A stretch of 64,000 nucleotides of DNA from an uncultured Mediterraneibacter sp. (lineage in GTDB: Bacteria > Bacillota > Clostridia > Lachnospirales > Lachnospiraceae): NCBI GenBank assembly GCA_934309345.1, contig CAKRDD010000006.1, positions 83,262-147,261 of the forward strand, given 5' to 3'. The notes below the pieces were generated by a model. It made no database searches. It saw nothing but the letters and a program-made list of their open reading frames with translations, and was not told the DNA's origin. Below are positions 45,318-53,204 of this stretch, in pieces; positions within the stretch are counted from its first letter, which is position 1; each line of letters opens with the position of its first letter. The translations under genes were made by a program, and so were the position numbers.

Positions 45318-45953
45318 ATGACAAAGAAACAGCGTGCGCTTGAAGTGATTGAAAGGCTGAAGAAAGAGTATCCGGATGCCGGATGCACGCTTGATTATGA
45401 TCTGGCATGGAAATTGCTTGTCAGTGTAAGGCTGGCAGCACAGTGTACAGATGCAAGAGTAAATGTAGTCGTGGAAGGCCTTTATGAGAAATATCCGACA
45501 GTGGAAGCACTGGCAGATGCTCCGGTGGAAGATATTGAAGAGATTGTACGACCGTGTGGTCTTGGAAAGAGCAAGGCGAGAGATATCAGTGCCTGTATGA
45601 AGATGCTTCGGGATGAATATGGTGGAAATGTTCCGGATGATTTTGATGCGTTATTAAAACTTCCGGGAGTCGGAAGAAAGAGCGCAAATCTGATCATGGG
45701 AGATGTGTTTGGAAAGCCGGCAATTGTGACAGATACACATTGTATCCGCCTGACAAACAGGATTGGTCTGGTAGATGGCATCAAGGAGCCGAAGAAAGTA
45801 GAGATGGCATTGTGGAAGATCATTCCGCCGGAAGAAGGAAGTGACCTTTGCCATCGTCTTGTTTATCACGGAAGAGATGTGTGTACTGCGAGAACGAAAC
45901 CGTATTGCGACAGATGCTGTCTTGCTGATATCTGTAAAAAGGTCGGAGTATAG
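45318..45953 (+). CDS. nth: Endonuclease III
   Basis: DNA glycosylase/AP lyase for oxidised pyrimidines. 211 residues; helix-hairpin-helix LPGVGRKSANLI holds the catalytic lysine and VTDTHCIRL the catalytic aspartate. The C-terminal 4Fe-4S cysteines are in CTARTKPYCDRCCLADIC, with one residue more than usual between the first two. GAGGTGAA precedes the ATG, inside the previous gene. Confidence 0.95.
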   Translation: MTKKQRALEVIERLKKEYPDAGCTLDYDLAWKLLVSVRLAAQCTDARVNVVVEGLYEKYPTVEALADAPVEDIEEIVRPCGLGKSKARDISACMKMLRDEYGGNVPDDFDALLKLPGVGRKSANLIMGDVFGKPAIVTDTHCIRLTNRIGLVDGIKEPKKVEMALWKIIPPEEGSDLCHRLVYHGRDVCTARTKPYCDRCCLADICKKVGV

Positions 45954-45984
45954 TAAAAAAATCAGGGTATAACAGCCAAAATAA

Positions 45985-46040
45985 AAAGTCTGTGAAAAGA
46001 ATCTTAAGAATAGACAGATTCTTTCACAGACTTTCTTTCT
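45985..46040. terminator. Bidirectional terminator between nth and the DUF6465-like gene
   Basis: AAAGTCTGTGAAAAGAATC and GATTCTTTCACAGACTTTC form a long stem. A-rich on the left and T-rich on the right, so it can work for both converging genes. Confidence 0.85.
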
Positions 46041-46046
46041 ATCAGA

Positions 46047-46397
46047 CTAAGCTAATTCAATAGCGCCTGTTCCGCCGGCACAAGCATAGTAAGCTTTCTT
46101 ATCCTCAGGTTTTACATAGATCTTAAGGTCGGAGCTGTCCATACCTTCAGCTTTGCATTTATCAAGAATCTTCTCTGCAAGTACAGCAGCGTCATATTCG
46201 CCGTTCTGATACTGGATGAAAAAATCATATGCCGGAGCAGCATTTACCGGTGCAGTTGTCTCTGCTACAGTTACTTCCGGAACAGCTTCAGCTGTTGGTG
46301 CAGCTGTCTCTACTACAGGCTGAGCAGCTGGTGTTGCGGTAGTCGGATGTACCTCATTAAATCTTTTCTGTCTTTTCTTATCTGTTCTCTTGCTCAT
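46047..46397 (-). CDS. Small hypothetical protein (DUF6465-like)
   Basis: 116 residues. A basic start (MSKRTDKKRQKRF) is followed by an Ala/Pro/Thr/Val-rich, probably disordered stretch (about 18-55) and a compact C-terminal domain (YDFFIQYQNGEYDAAVLAEK ... LKIYVKPEDKKAYYAC). This layout fits the DUF6465 family of Lachnospiraceae, from memory. GAGGTAAC lies upstream. Function unknown; no signal peptide. Confidence 0.75.
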   Translation of the reverse strand: MSKRTDKKRQKRFNEVHPTTATPAAQPVVETAAPTAEAVPEVTVAETTAPVNAAPAYDFFIQYQNGEYDAAVLAEKILDKCKAEGMDSSDLKIYVKPEDKKAYYACAGGTGAIELA

Positions 46398-46498
46398 GGA
46401 TGTTACCTCTTTTCTCTAATCTGAAAACCGAAGTCCGGGATGTCTGTCCTTGCTGGTTGAAATAATTTAGTAAAAAGGGGACATCGGTCACTTCTCCT

Positions 46499-46527
46499 AT
46501 TATATAACGAAGTGGAAAATAAGTCAA
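46499..46527 (-). promoter_or_regulatory. Promoter of the DUF6465-like gene
   Basis: On the minus strand, TTGACT (46527-46522), 17 bases, then a perfect TATAAT (46504-46499). The 46398-46603 gap has no other feature. Confidence 0.7.
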
Positions 46528-46603
46528 AAAAGTTGTATTTTTTATTAAATTCGTATATCATAGGATAGAGTAAAAAGTCGTCAGGGCAGAAAGGAAAGTT
46601 GAT

Positions 46604-46840
46604 ATGAAATTTTCACAGCTTGGAAAGATACAGGAATTAAAAGGACATATGGATACATTTCGCAGAAATCATCCGAAGTTTCCAATGTTCTTAGGAGCAG
46701 TAGCTCAGAATGCAGTTGAGGAAGGCACGATCATCGAGATCAATGTGACAGCACCGAACGGAGCTCATTACGAGACGAATCTGAAGCTTCGTGCAGAGGA
46801 TCTGGAATTTATCCGTGCACTGCAGGAGATGGGAAAATAA
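46604..46840 (+). CDS. Conserved 78-residue hypothetical protein
   Basis: A short soluble protein beginning MKFSQLGKIQELKGHMDTF, with the pattern helix-strand-strand-helix and a central GTIIEINVTAPNGAHYETN hairpin. GAAAGGAAAG precedes the ATG. Stable composition and a good start argue that it is real. Similar small proteins occur across Clostridia; no function is known to me. Confidence 0.75.
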   Translation: MKFSQLGKIQELKGHMDTFRRNHPKFPMFLGAVAQNAVEEGTIIEINVTAPNGAHYETNLKLRAEDLEFIRALQEMGK

Positions 46841-46866
46841 AAAATGTAAAAAAATGAAAAAAGTAC

Positions 46867-46895
46867 TTGCATATTTAAAAAGAGTATGATAAGAT
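46867..46895 (+). promoter_or_regulatory. Promoter of tRNA-Gly
   Basis: TTGCAT (46867-46872), 17 bases, TAAGAT (46890-46895), about 30 bases before the tRNA. Confidence 0.6.
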
Positions 46896-46925
46896 ACTAT
46901 TCGTGTCAGAGATAAGACACGAAAT

Positions 46926-46996
46926 GCGGGTGTAGTTCAATGGTAGAACACCAGCCTTCCAAGCTGGATACGTGGGTTCGATTCCCATCACCCGCT
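46926..46996 (+). tRNA. tRNA-Gly (anticodon UCC)
   Basis: The acceptor stem pairs GCGGGTG with CACCCGC. The anticodon arm is CCAGC-CTTCCAA-GCTGG (anticodon TCC), and the T arm is GTGGG-TTCGATT-CCCAT. 71 bases to the discriminator T; CCA is not encoded. Confidence 0.97.
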
Positions 46997-47052
46997 TTTT
47001 TGCTGCCCAAATTTCGGTGGGCGAAAATTGTGGTTATATTGAAATAGCGCAA

Positions 47053-47106
47053 AGCATTTTCCGTAGATTCGGTTTTGATAAACCGGATAAGGAAAGTGCT
47101 TTTTTT
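47053..47106 (+). terminator. Terminator of tRNA-Gly
   Basis: AGCATTTTCC pairs with GGAAAGTGCT, with an inner CGGTTT/AAACCG stem, followed by six or more T residues. Confidence 0.85.
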
Positions 47107-47142
47107 AAAATATTTTTGTACTATTTTTTCGCCTTGTTAACG

Positions 47143-47171
47143 TTGTTTCTTATATGGAGTTGTGCTATACT
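47143..47171 (+). promoter_or_regulatory. Promoter of xpt
   Basis: TTGTTT (47143-47148), 17 bases, TATACT (47166-47171) with an extended TGTGC. The leader of about 70 bases has a small stem (GTTAC 47190-47194 with GTAAC 47203-47207) but no purine riboswitch core. Confidence 0.65.
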
Positions 47172-47243
47172 TTAAGAAATATTTTTGGGGTTACGCTGAG
47201 CAGTAACACATTTTGGGGAAATCACAGAGGAAGAGGTAGAAAG

Positions 47244-47837
47244 ATGAATTTTTTGGAAGAAAGAATTGTAAAAGACGGTATTGTAAAAGAGGGCAATGTT
47301 CTCAAGGTTGACAGTTTCCTGAATCATCAGATGGACATTAAACTTTTGAATCAGATGGGTGCAGAATTCAAGAAGAGATTTGCTGACAAGAATATCAATA
47401 AGATTCTTACTATCGAAGCTTCTGGTATAGGAATCGCCTGTATCGTAGCAGAACACTTTGATGTACCGGTCGTATTTGCGAAGAAGTCTCAGAGCATCAA
47501 TTTAGACGGCGAGATGTATGTAGCAGAGGTTGAGTCTTTCACACATAAGTGTAAGAATAATGTGATCGTTTCACAGAAGTTCCTTTCAGAGGATGATCAT
47601 GTACTTATTATTGATGATTTTCTTGCAAACGGATGTGCACTGCAGGGACTGATCCAGATTGTTCAGTCTTCAGGAGCTACAGTAGAGGGGATCGGAATTG
47701 CAATTGAGAAAGGATTCCAGTCAGGCGGAAGAATCATCCGTAACCTTGGATTCCAGTTAGAGTCACTGGCGATTGTAGATGGAATGGACGCTTCTACGGG
47801 TCAGATTTTCTTCAGAGAGCAGAACGCAGAGAACTAA
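47244..47837 (+). CDS. xpt: Xanthine phosphoribosyltransferase
   Basis: Purine salvage: xanthine (and often guanine) plus PRPP to XMP. 197 residues from ATG 47244, preceded by AGAGGTAG; the longer frame runs into the promoter. NFLEERIVKDGIVKEGNVLKVDSFLNHQMD is the usual N-terminus (residues 2-30); VLIIDDFLANGCAL is the PRPP loop. Monocistronic. Confidence 0.94.
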   Translation: MNFLEERIVKDGIVKEGNVLKVDSFLNHQMDIKLLNQMGAEFKKRFADKNINKILTIEASGIGIACIVAEHFDVPVVFAKKSQSINLDGEMYVAEVESFTHKCKNNVIVSQKFLSEDDHVLIIDDFLANGCALQGLIQIVQSSGATVEGIGIAIEKGFQSGGRIIRNLGFQLESLAIVDGMDASTGQIFFREQNAEN

Positions 47838-47899
47838 GAGACCAATATTTTTTAAAAAGCTATAGTAAGCTTAAGAAAATCTTTTGAAACATATAAAAG

Positions 47900-47955
47900 C
47901 CTCCTTTAGATTTACAGAGTATTCTGTAGATAGATAAAGGAGGTTCTTTTTTTGG
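47900..47955 (+). terminator. Terminator between xpt and the two-component genes
   Basis: CCTCCTTTA and TAAAGGAGG enclose a TACAG/CTGTA stem and are followed by TTCTTTTTTT. The T-run ends only a few bases before the next gene's ribosome site. Confidence 0.85.
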
Positions 47956-47966
47956 GAGGAGACAAA

Positions 47967-48665
47967 ATGGAAATTAATCACGTATTAATTGTAGAGGATG
48001 ATAAAGAAATCAGGGAAGGTGTACAGATCTATCTGCAGAGCCAGGGATATAAGGTGTTTCAGGCAGCGGACGGAATTGAAGGACTGGAAGTTTTAGAGAA
48101 GGAAGAGATTCATCTGGCGATCATTGATATCATGATGCCACGTATGGATGGAATCCGTATGACAATGAAACTGCGGGAGAAATATGATTTTCCTGTAATC
48201 ATGTTGTCTGCAAAATCAGAAGAGGTTGATAAGATTACCGGACTTAATATTGGAGCTGATGATTATGTAACGAAGCCGTTTACACCAATGGAACTGATGG
48301 CGCGTGTGAACTCTCAGCTGAGACGTTACCGCAGATTTCTGGAGAAACTGGCACCGCAGGAGAACGTACATGTGATCGGAGGACTTGAGATCAATGAGGA
48401 TACGGTAGAAGTCACAATGGATGGCAATCCGGTGAAATTAACTCCGATCGAGTACAAGATTCTACTTCTTTTGGCGAAAAATCCGGGAAGAGTCTTTTCA
48501 TCCGAAGAGATTTACGAAAGAGTATGGCAGGAAAAGGCAATTAATACAGATACGATCATGGTACACGTAAGAAATATTCGGGAGAAGATTGAAATCGATC
48601 CGAAGAAACCAAAATATTTAAAGGTGGTGTGGGGAGTTGGATACAAACTTGAAAAGCAGTCGTAA
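47967..48665 (+). CDS. OmpR-family response regulator
   Basis: 232 residues from ATG 47967, after GGGAGGAG; the TTG at 47952 is part of that ribosome site. Receiver domain: acidic pair EDD, phosphorylated Asp in IIDIMMPRMDG, and the conserved Lys in VTKPF. The winged-helix DNA-binding domain ends with VWGVGYKLEKQS. Works with the kinase encoded next, whose start overlaps. Signal and target genes unknown; the pair has no transporter beside it. Confidence 0.95.
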   Translation: MEINHVLIVEDDKEIREGVQIYLQSQGYKVFQAADGIEGLEVLEKEEIHLAIIDIMMPRMDGIRMTMKLREKYDFPVIMLSAKSEEVDKITGLNIGADDYVTKPFTPMELMARVNSQLRRYRRFLEKLAPQENVHVIGGLEINEDTVEVTMDGNPVKLTPIEYKILLLLAKNPGRVFSSEEIYERVWQEKAINTDTIMVHVRNIREKIEIDPKKPKYLKVVWGVGYKLEKQS

Positions 48666-50802
48666 GATAAGGGCAATAGTAACAATCATGATTCTCAGCT
48701 TACTTGCAGCAGGTATCGTAGGAAGTTATTATGTGGTAAGAAAAGATATCGCATCAACATTTACAGTAGAAGATGATGTTGAAGAATGCATTGAATTAAT
48801 GGATTATTCCCTTGCGACAGGAAATCGCCTTCTCTATAGCGAGGTCACAGATGCGCTGGATGCGTCGGAACAAAGGGAGTTAATGTCAGACAGTGCATTT
48901 TCTCTTTTTAAAAAATATATGGATTATCAGATCTTTGACAAAGAAGGGAATCCCTTGCTTGAAGGAAGTGACGATCAGACAAACGAGGCTTTGAAGTCAA
49001 AGGATTCTTATGCGCTCAAAATCGAATATAAGTATGGTACAGCCGGAACAATGTCAAATGTAACAGTTAACGGTACGAAACTGTCACCGGAAGAAGCGTA
49101 CAATGTGGAGAAAGATTTGTCCTATTATTGTATGGATGCAGATCTTGAGGATCAGATTGAAGAGGAAGATCAGACAGATGGAATCAGTATCGTCTATGGA
49201 ATGACAGATGCAAATTATGACGAATTCATTTCTGCAAACCGGGAGGAAGACGAGTATGTGGATTATAATTATTCCATGTTCTGGAGTTCCGCCGCACTCT
49301 TCTTTTTAGGAGCTCTTCTTATAGCGTTATTTCTTCCATGTATTCCAAAAGTTGGAAGATATGAAGGAAAAATATTCCGCATGCCATTCGAACTTGCAGT
49401 GATTCTGGGGATTTCTGCATTGGGTATAGGCTATGTGGTATTTGCAGAGTTAGTATACTGGTCATTTGAGAACTATCACCCGTCTGTAAATATTATGTGG
49501 AATACGATCAGTATGCATGGAATCAACTGGATCATCTGGTTCTGCCTGTTGGGAGTTTTCTTCTGTGTGGCAGAGAGTCTCCGCCTCATATTTACTTCCG
49601 GAAAAGATTACTGGAAAGAACACACAATAGTAGGAATGCTGATCCGCTGGGGAAAGGAAAATCGTGGAGAAGTACATGAAAAGAGACATTTATTAAAGAA
49701 AGCATGGAAAGATGTTAAAGCATTTTTACATCATCAATATGAAGCAATTCTTCAGATGGATCTGCGGGATAAAGGAAATAAAGGAATCCTCAGAATCGTG
49801 ATCCTGAACTTCCTTCTGCTCTTAGTAGTGAAATTATTTTCTTACAGCATAGGACTGATACCATTAATTGTTTATTCCATCATTTTATTCTTTGTGATGC
49901 GGACTGTGTTAAATGGAATCAAGAAGAAATACCAGTTGCTGCTTAAATCAACGAATCAGCTGGCAGAGGGTCAGCTTGATCTTCCAATCGAAGGTGATGT
50001 CGGAATCTTCCGTCCGATTCAGGATGAATTAAAGAAGATTCAGAGCGGATTCAAGAAGGCGGTAGATGAAGAAGTGAAAAATGAGCGTATGAAGACAGAG
50101 CTTGTGACGAATGTCTCTCATGATCTCCGTACGCCGCTGACAGCAATCATTACTTACATTGATCTTTTAAAGAATGAAAAAGACGAAGAAAAGAGAAAAG
50201 AATATACAGAAGTACTTGAGAGAAAATCTCTTCGCCTGAAAGCCCTGATCGAGGATCTCTTTGAGATGAGTAAGGCAGCAAGTAAGACAATCCAGATGAA
50301 TTACATGAAAGTGGATCTCGTAGGACTGATCCGTCAGGCGGAGCTTGAGAATGAGGAAAAGATTAGAGAAGCACATCTGGAATTTCGTTGGAAACTTCCG
50401 GAGAATAAAGTGGTTCTCTGGCTGGATAGTGAAAAAACATATCGAATCTTTGAGAATCTGATCGTTAATATCACAAAATACGCAATGCCGCACACAAGAG
50501 TTTATATCGAAATGAATGAGCGGCCGGATGACGTGCAGATCTTTATGAAAAATGTCTCCGCTGTGGAGTTGAATTTCAATACAGAGGAGATCACGGATCG
50601 TTTTGTGAGAGGAGACTCGTCAAGAAATACAGAAGGCTCAGGACTTGGCCTTGCAATTGCGAAGAGCTTTGCACAACTGCAGCATGGAAACTTGAATATT
50701 ACAACAGAAGCAGATCTGTTCAAGGCGGAGATCATACTTCCTAAATTAGAAATGAGTGAGAAAAAAGAAGATTTGGGACTGGAAAATGGTGTAAAAGAAT
50801 AG
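48637..50802 (+). CDS. Membrane sensor histidine kinase
   Basis: 721 residues. It starts at TTG 48637 with AAGGTGG eight bases away; a TTG at 48649 is an alternative. One helix near 13-32, an extracytoplasmic acidic domain to about 215, then roughly six further helices in 215-430, an unusually long membrane part. The phosphorylated His is His495 in NVSHDLRTPLTAI. ATP domain motifs: FENLIVNITKYA (N box) and GSGLGLAIAKSF (G2). The final residues are acidic. The many membrane helices suggest it senses something within or near the membrane. Confidence 0.92.
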   Translation: MDTNLKSSRKIRAIVTIMILSLLAAGIVGSYYVVRKDIASTFTVEDDVEECIELMDYSLATGNRLLYSEVTDALDASEQRELMSDSAFSLFKKYMDYQIFDKEGNPLLEGSDDQTNEALKSKDSYALKIEYKYGTAGTMSNVTVNGTKLSPEEAYNVEKDLSYYCMDADLEDQIEEEDQTDGISIVYGMTDANYDEFISANREEDEYVDYNYSMFWSSAALFFLGALLIALFLPCIPKVGRYEGKIFRMPFELAVILGISALGIGYVVFAELVYWSFENYHPSVNIMWNTISMHGINWIIWFCLLGVFFCVAESLRLIFTSGKDYWKEHTIVGMLIRWGKENRGEVHEKRHLLKKAWKDVKAFLHHQYEAILQMDLRDKGNKGILRIVILNFLLLLVVKLFSYSIGLIPLIVYSIILFFVMRTVLNGIKKKYQLLLKSTNQLAEGQLDLPIEGDVGIFRPIQDELKKIQSGFKKAVDEEVKNERMKTELVTNVSHDLRTPLTAIITYIDLLKNEKDEEKRKEYTEVLERKSLRLKALIEDLFEMSKAASKTIQMNYMKVDLVGLIRQAELENEEKIREAHLEFRWKLPENKVVLWLDSEKTYRIFENLIVNITKYAMPHTRVYIEMNERPDDVQIFMKNVSAVELNFNTEEITDRFVRGDSSRNTEGSGLGLAIAKSFAQLQHGNLNITTEADLFKAEIILPKLEMSEKKEDLGLENGVKE

Positions 50803-50865
50803 TATTGTTAGGGTAGATGGAATTTTACAGAACAAGTTAGGAAGAATGATTCAGGAGGAAAAACC

Positions 50866-51546
50866 ATGAGATATGAAATCAAAGGTGATACACTTCCGGT
50901 AGTAGTCTGCTATCTGGAGAATGGAGAAAGAATGATTACAGAACGCGGTTCTATGAGTTGGATGTCTCCGAATATGAAAATGGAGACCACTTCCAATGGA
51001 GGAATCGGAAAGGCATTTGGCAGAATGTTTTCAGGCGAGGCACTGTTCCAGAACCGTTATACAGCAACGGGAGGTAATGGGATGATCGCATTCGCATCCA
51101 GCTTTCCAGGGCAGATTGTAGCACGCCAGATTGCACCGGGACAGGAGCTGATCGTACAGAAGTCAGGATTTCTCGCTTCAGAAGAAGGTGTTGATCTTTC
51201 TATTTTCTTCCAAAAGAAATTCGGAGCAGGGTTCTTCGGTGGAGAAGGATTTATCATGCAGAGACTTTCGGGAAATGGAATAGCATTTCTTGAATTTGAT
51301 GGGCATGTGGTAGAGTATGAACTGAGACCGGGTCAGCAGATTGTAGTAGATACAGGATACCTTGCAGCAATGGATGCAACTTGTAACATGGAGATCCAGA
51401 CAGTACCGGGACTTAAGAATATGGTATTCGGCGGTGAAGGCGTGTTCAATACAGTTGTCACCGGACCTGGACATGTATGGCTTCAGACAATGCCGATATC
51501 CAGCGTGGCGGGAGAACTTTTAAGATATATGCCGGCTGGGAAATAA
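50866..51546 (+). CDS. AIM24/TIGR00266-family protein
   Basis: 226 residues of mostly beta structure, related to the mitochondrial AIM24 family. ERGSMSWMSPNMKMET, FASSFPGQIVA and FGGEGVFNTVVTGPGHVWLQT are typical. AGGAGG precedes the ATG. It is 63 bases after the kinase gene but probably not part of its function. Role in bacteria unknown. Confidence 0.88.
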   Translation: MRYEIKGDTLPVVVCYLENGERMITERGSMSWMSPNMKMETTSNGGIGKAFGRMFSGEALFQNRYTATGGNGMIAFASSFPGQIVARQIAPGQELIVQKSGFLASEEGVDLSIFFQKKFGAGFFGGEGFIMQRLSGNGIAFLEFDGHVVEYELRPGQQIVVDTGYLAAMDATCNMEIQTVPGLKNMVFGGEGVFNTVVTGPGHVWLQTMPISSVAGELLRYMPAGK

Positions 51547-51552
51547 AGGATG

Positions 51553-51613
51553 AAAAAAGGACAGGATACTTTCGAATGAAATGTTAGATAAAATGAAAGT
51601 GTCTTGTCCTTTT
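51553..51613 (+). terminator. Terminator after the AIM24 gene
   Basis: AAAAAGGACAGGATACTTTC pairs imperfectly with GAAAGTGTCTTGTCCTTTT. Confidence 0.82.
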
Positions 51614-51651
51614 CACTGCGTAAACAGTAATGTTTTGCATATCAGATAGTG

Positions 51652-52350
51652 CTAATTATTTACTTTCTCAAGATTGCGCAGATGCAGATATACGGTATTC
51701 TTACTGATTCCCAGCGCTTCGGCAATCGTGACAACGGCATCCTTTAGATTAAAGATCCCCTGCTGGTAAAGTCGGAAAATGATTTCTTTATTCTTATTTG
51801 TGCTCGATATTGCTGAATCCATCAACACTTCTTGACGAACGGTTTGAATGGTCTGCTCAAGAAGATCAGAACTGCTCTGTGAAAAAGTCTCATGAATCTG
51901 ACCGGAGACTGTGAGACCGTCAGAATCAGATGGAATCGGAACAGCAAAGTTGCAGAAGAAATCTGCCATTGTTGTATTCATATAAAAGTTGATACAGAGC
52001 AGTCCGATAATTCTGTCCTTCTCTCCTTTGACAGGAATTGTAGTTGACTTCAGCGGTTCTCCTTTTACATTTGTGGAAAAATAAATAACACCATGGTCAT
52101 TTTCTTCATTTCGACGGATCTGCTCGAGCATCTTCAACGCAAGGTCGGTAATCGGTGCACCTTCGGTACGTCCTGTGTGATATCCGTTGATGACCTTGAT
52201 TGCAGAGTGTTCATAATCTTCCAGACTGTGAAGGACAATCTCGTATCCATTTCCAAGATAATTGGAAAGTCCATCGAGTGTCTGACAGTATGAGTGCAGA
52301 ATCTTTTTGTCAAGTGAAGTTAATTTTAAATTTCCGGTTGGCATAATCAT
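51652..52350 (-). CDS. YheO/DauR-type transcriptional regulator
   Basis: 232 residues. The N-terminal two thirds match a YheO-like PAS domain (YEIVLHSLEDYEHSAIKVINGYHTGR, GLLCINFYMNT); the C-terminus is a helix-turn-helix (VTIAEALGISKNTVYLHLRNL). DauR of Pseudomonas, a relative, controls D-arginine use. AAAGGA precedes the start. It is divergent from ridA across about 220 bases, so it may control ridA, itself or both. Confidence 0.86.
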   Translation of the reverse strand: MIMPTGNLKLTSLDKKILHSYCQTLDGLSNYLGNGYEIVLHSLEDYEHSAIKVINGYHTGRTEGAPITDLALKMLEQIRRNEENDHGVIYFSTNVKGEPLKSTTIPVKGEKDRIIGLLCINFYMNTTMADFFCNFAVPIPSDSDGLTVSGQIHETFSQSSSDLLEQTIQTVRQEVLMDSAISSTNKNKEIIFRLYQQGIFNLKDAVVTIAEALGISKNTVYLHLRNLEKVNN

Positions 52351-52381
52351 GCGTCCTTTCTGTCTGTGTGAAAGATATCCA

Positions 52382-52399
52382 GTTTTGTTCGGTCAAAAC
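52382..52399. promoter_or_regulatory. Candidate operator between the YheO-type gene and ridA
   Basis: GTTTTG and CAAAAC flank a six-base centre: an inverted repeat of operator size about 35 bases upstream of the regulator's start. Confidence 0.35.
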
Positions 52400-52495
52400 A
52401 GACAAATAGTATATTGATGGTTTTATTTTATCATGGATATGCTGGTTTGTGTGAAAAAGAAGTCAATGAAAAATAGTTAAGTGAATGAAATTTTA

Positions 52496-52524
52496 TTGAC
52501 TAAACGATTTTAACGTTATATAAT
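52496..52524 (+). promoter_or_regulatory. Promoter of ridA
   Basis: TTGACT (52496-52501), 17 bases, then a perfect TATAAT (52519-52524). Near-consensus. Confidence 0.78.
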
Positions 52525-52569
52525 TTCATTAAGAACTTATAATTTCAATAAATCAGGAGGTAGAATTCA

Positions 52570-52944
52570 ATGAAAACAATTTCAACACCAAAGGCACCAG
52601 CTGCAATCGGACCATATTCTCAGGCAAAGGTAGTTAATGGAATGTTATACGCTTCAGGACAGATCCCGATCAACCCGGCTACAGGTGATGTAGATGCCAC
52701 AACAATCGAAGGACAGACAGAGCAGGTTATCGCTAACATCGCTGCTGTTCTTGAAGAAGCTGGATCAAGCTTTGACAATGTCGTAAAGACAACATGCTTC
52801 CTTGCAGATATCGCTGATTTCGGAGCATTCAACGGAGTATACGAGAAATACTTCACAAGCAAACCAGCTCGTTCATGCGTAGCAGTTAAGGATCTTCCGA
52901 AGGCTGTTCTCGTTGAGATCGAGATCTTAGCTGTTGTAGAGTAA
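52570..52944 (+). CDS. ridA: Reactive intermediate/imine deaminase RidA
   Basis: Hydrolyses reactive enamine/imine products of PLP enzymes to keto acids and ammonia. 124 residues; AIGPYSQAK, YASGQIPINPATG, CFLADIADFGAFN and the catalytic Arg in SKPARSCVAV are as in the RidA/YjgF family. AGGAGG precedes the ATG. Strong promoter; codon use is more biased to GAC/ATC/TTC than neighbours, suggesting high expression. Ends before the hairpin-rich element. Confidence 0.95.
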   Translation: MKTISTPKAPAAIGPYSQAKVVNGMLYASGQIPINPATGDVDATTIEGQTEQVIANIAAVLEEAGSSFDNVVKTTCFLADIADFGAFNGVYEKYFTSKPARSCVAVKDLPKAVLVEIEILAVVE

Positions 52945-52989
52945 TTCTTATAGCTAGTAGAGAAAATGAAAAAATGACACTGCGCTGTG

Positions 52990-53197
52990 AGGCGAGGTGT
53001 GAATAGAAAAGGAGTCCATGGAAATGCGATATGTCGCATACCATGGACTCCTTTTGTTACTGTTCACACAATGTGCGACCAGCAACGCATCTCGCCATTT
53101 TAAATCGCCTTTGGCGATGGGGCGAGATGCATTCAAGCCAAAACATGCATCCTCCGTGTCAATCAGCGAAGTGATTGACACGGGAGTGAACAGTAAC
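52990..53197. repeat. Hairpin-rich element with terminal inverted repeats (MITE-like or structured RNA)
   Basis: Three strong stem-loops in a row: 53007-53055 (AAAAGGAGTCCATGG with CCATGGACTCCTTTT), 53087-53130 (GCATCTCGCC with GGCGAGATGC plus inner ATCGCC/GGCGAT) and 53152-53186 (GTGTCAATCA with TGATTGACAC). GTTACTGTTCAC (53056-53067) is repeated inverted and perfectly as GTGAACAGTAAC (53186-53197), enclosing the last two hairpins. GTGTGAATAG (52997-53006) can instead pair with CTGTTCACAC (53060-53069). No coding frame. It also acts as terminator material for ridA and hydE. Confidence 0.65.
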
Positions 53198-53204
53198 CTC
53201 CTTT

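Noticed and set aside
47172..47243. Purine riboswitch upstream of xpt
   Set aside because: Common in Bacillus, but this leader is too short and lacks the conserved three-way junction bases; only a small GTTAC/GTAAC stem is present.
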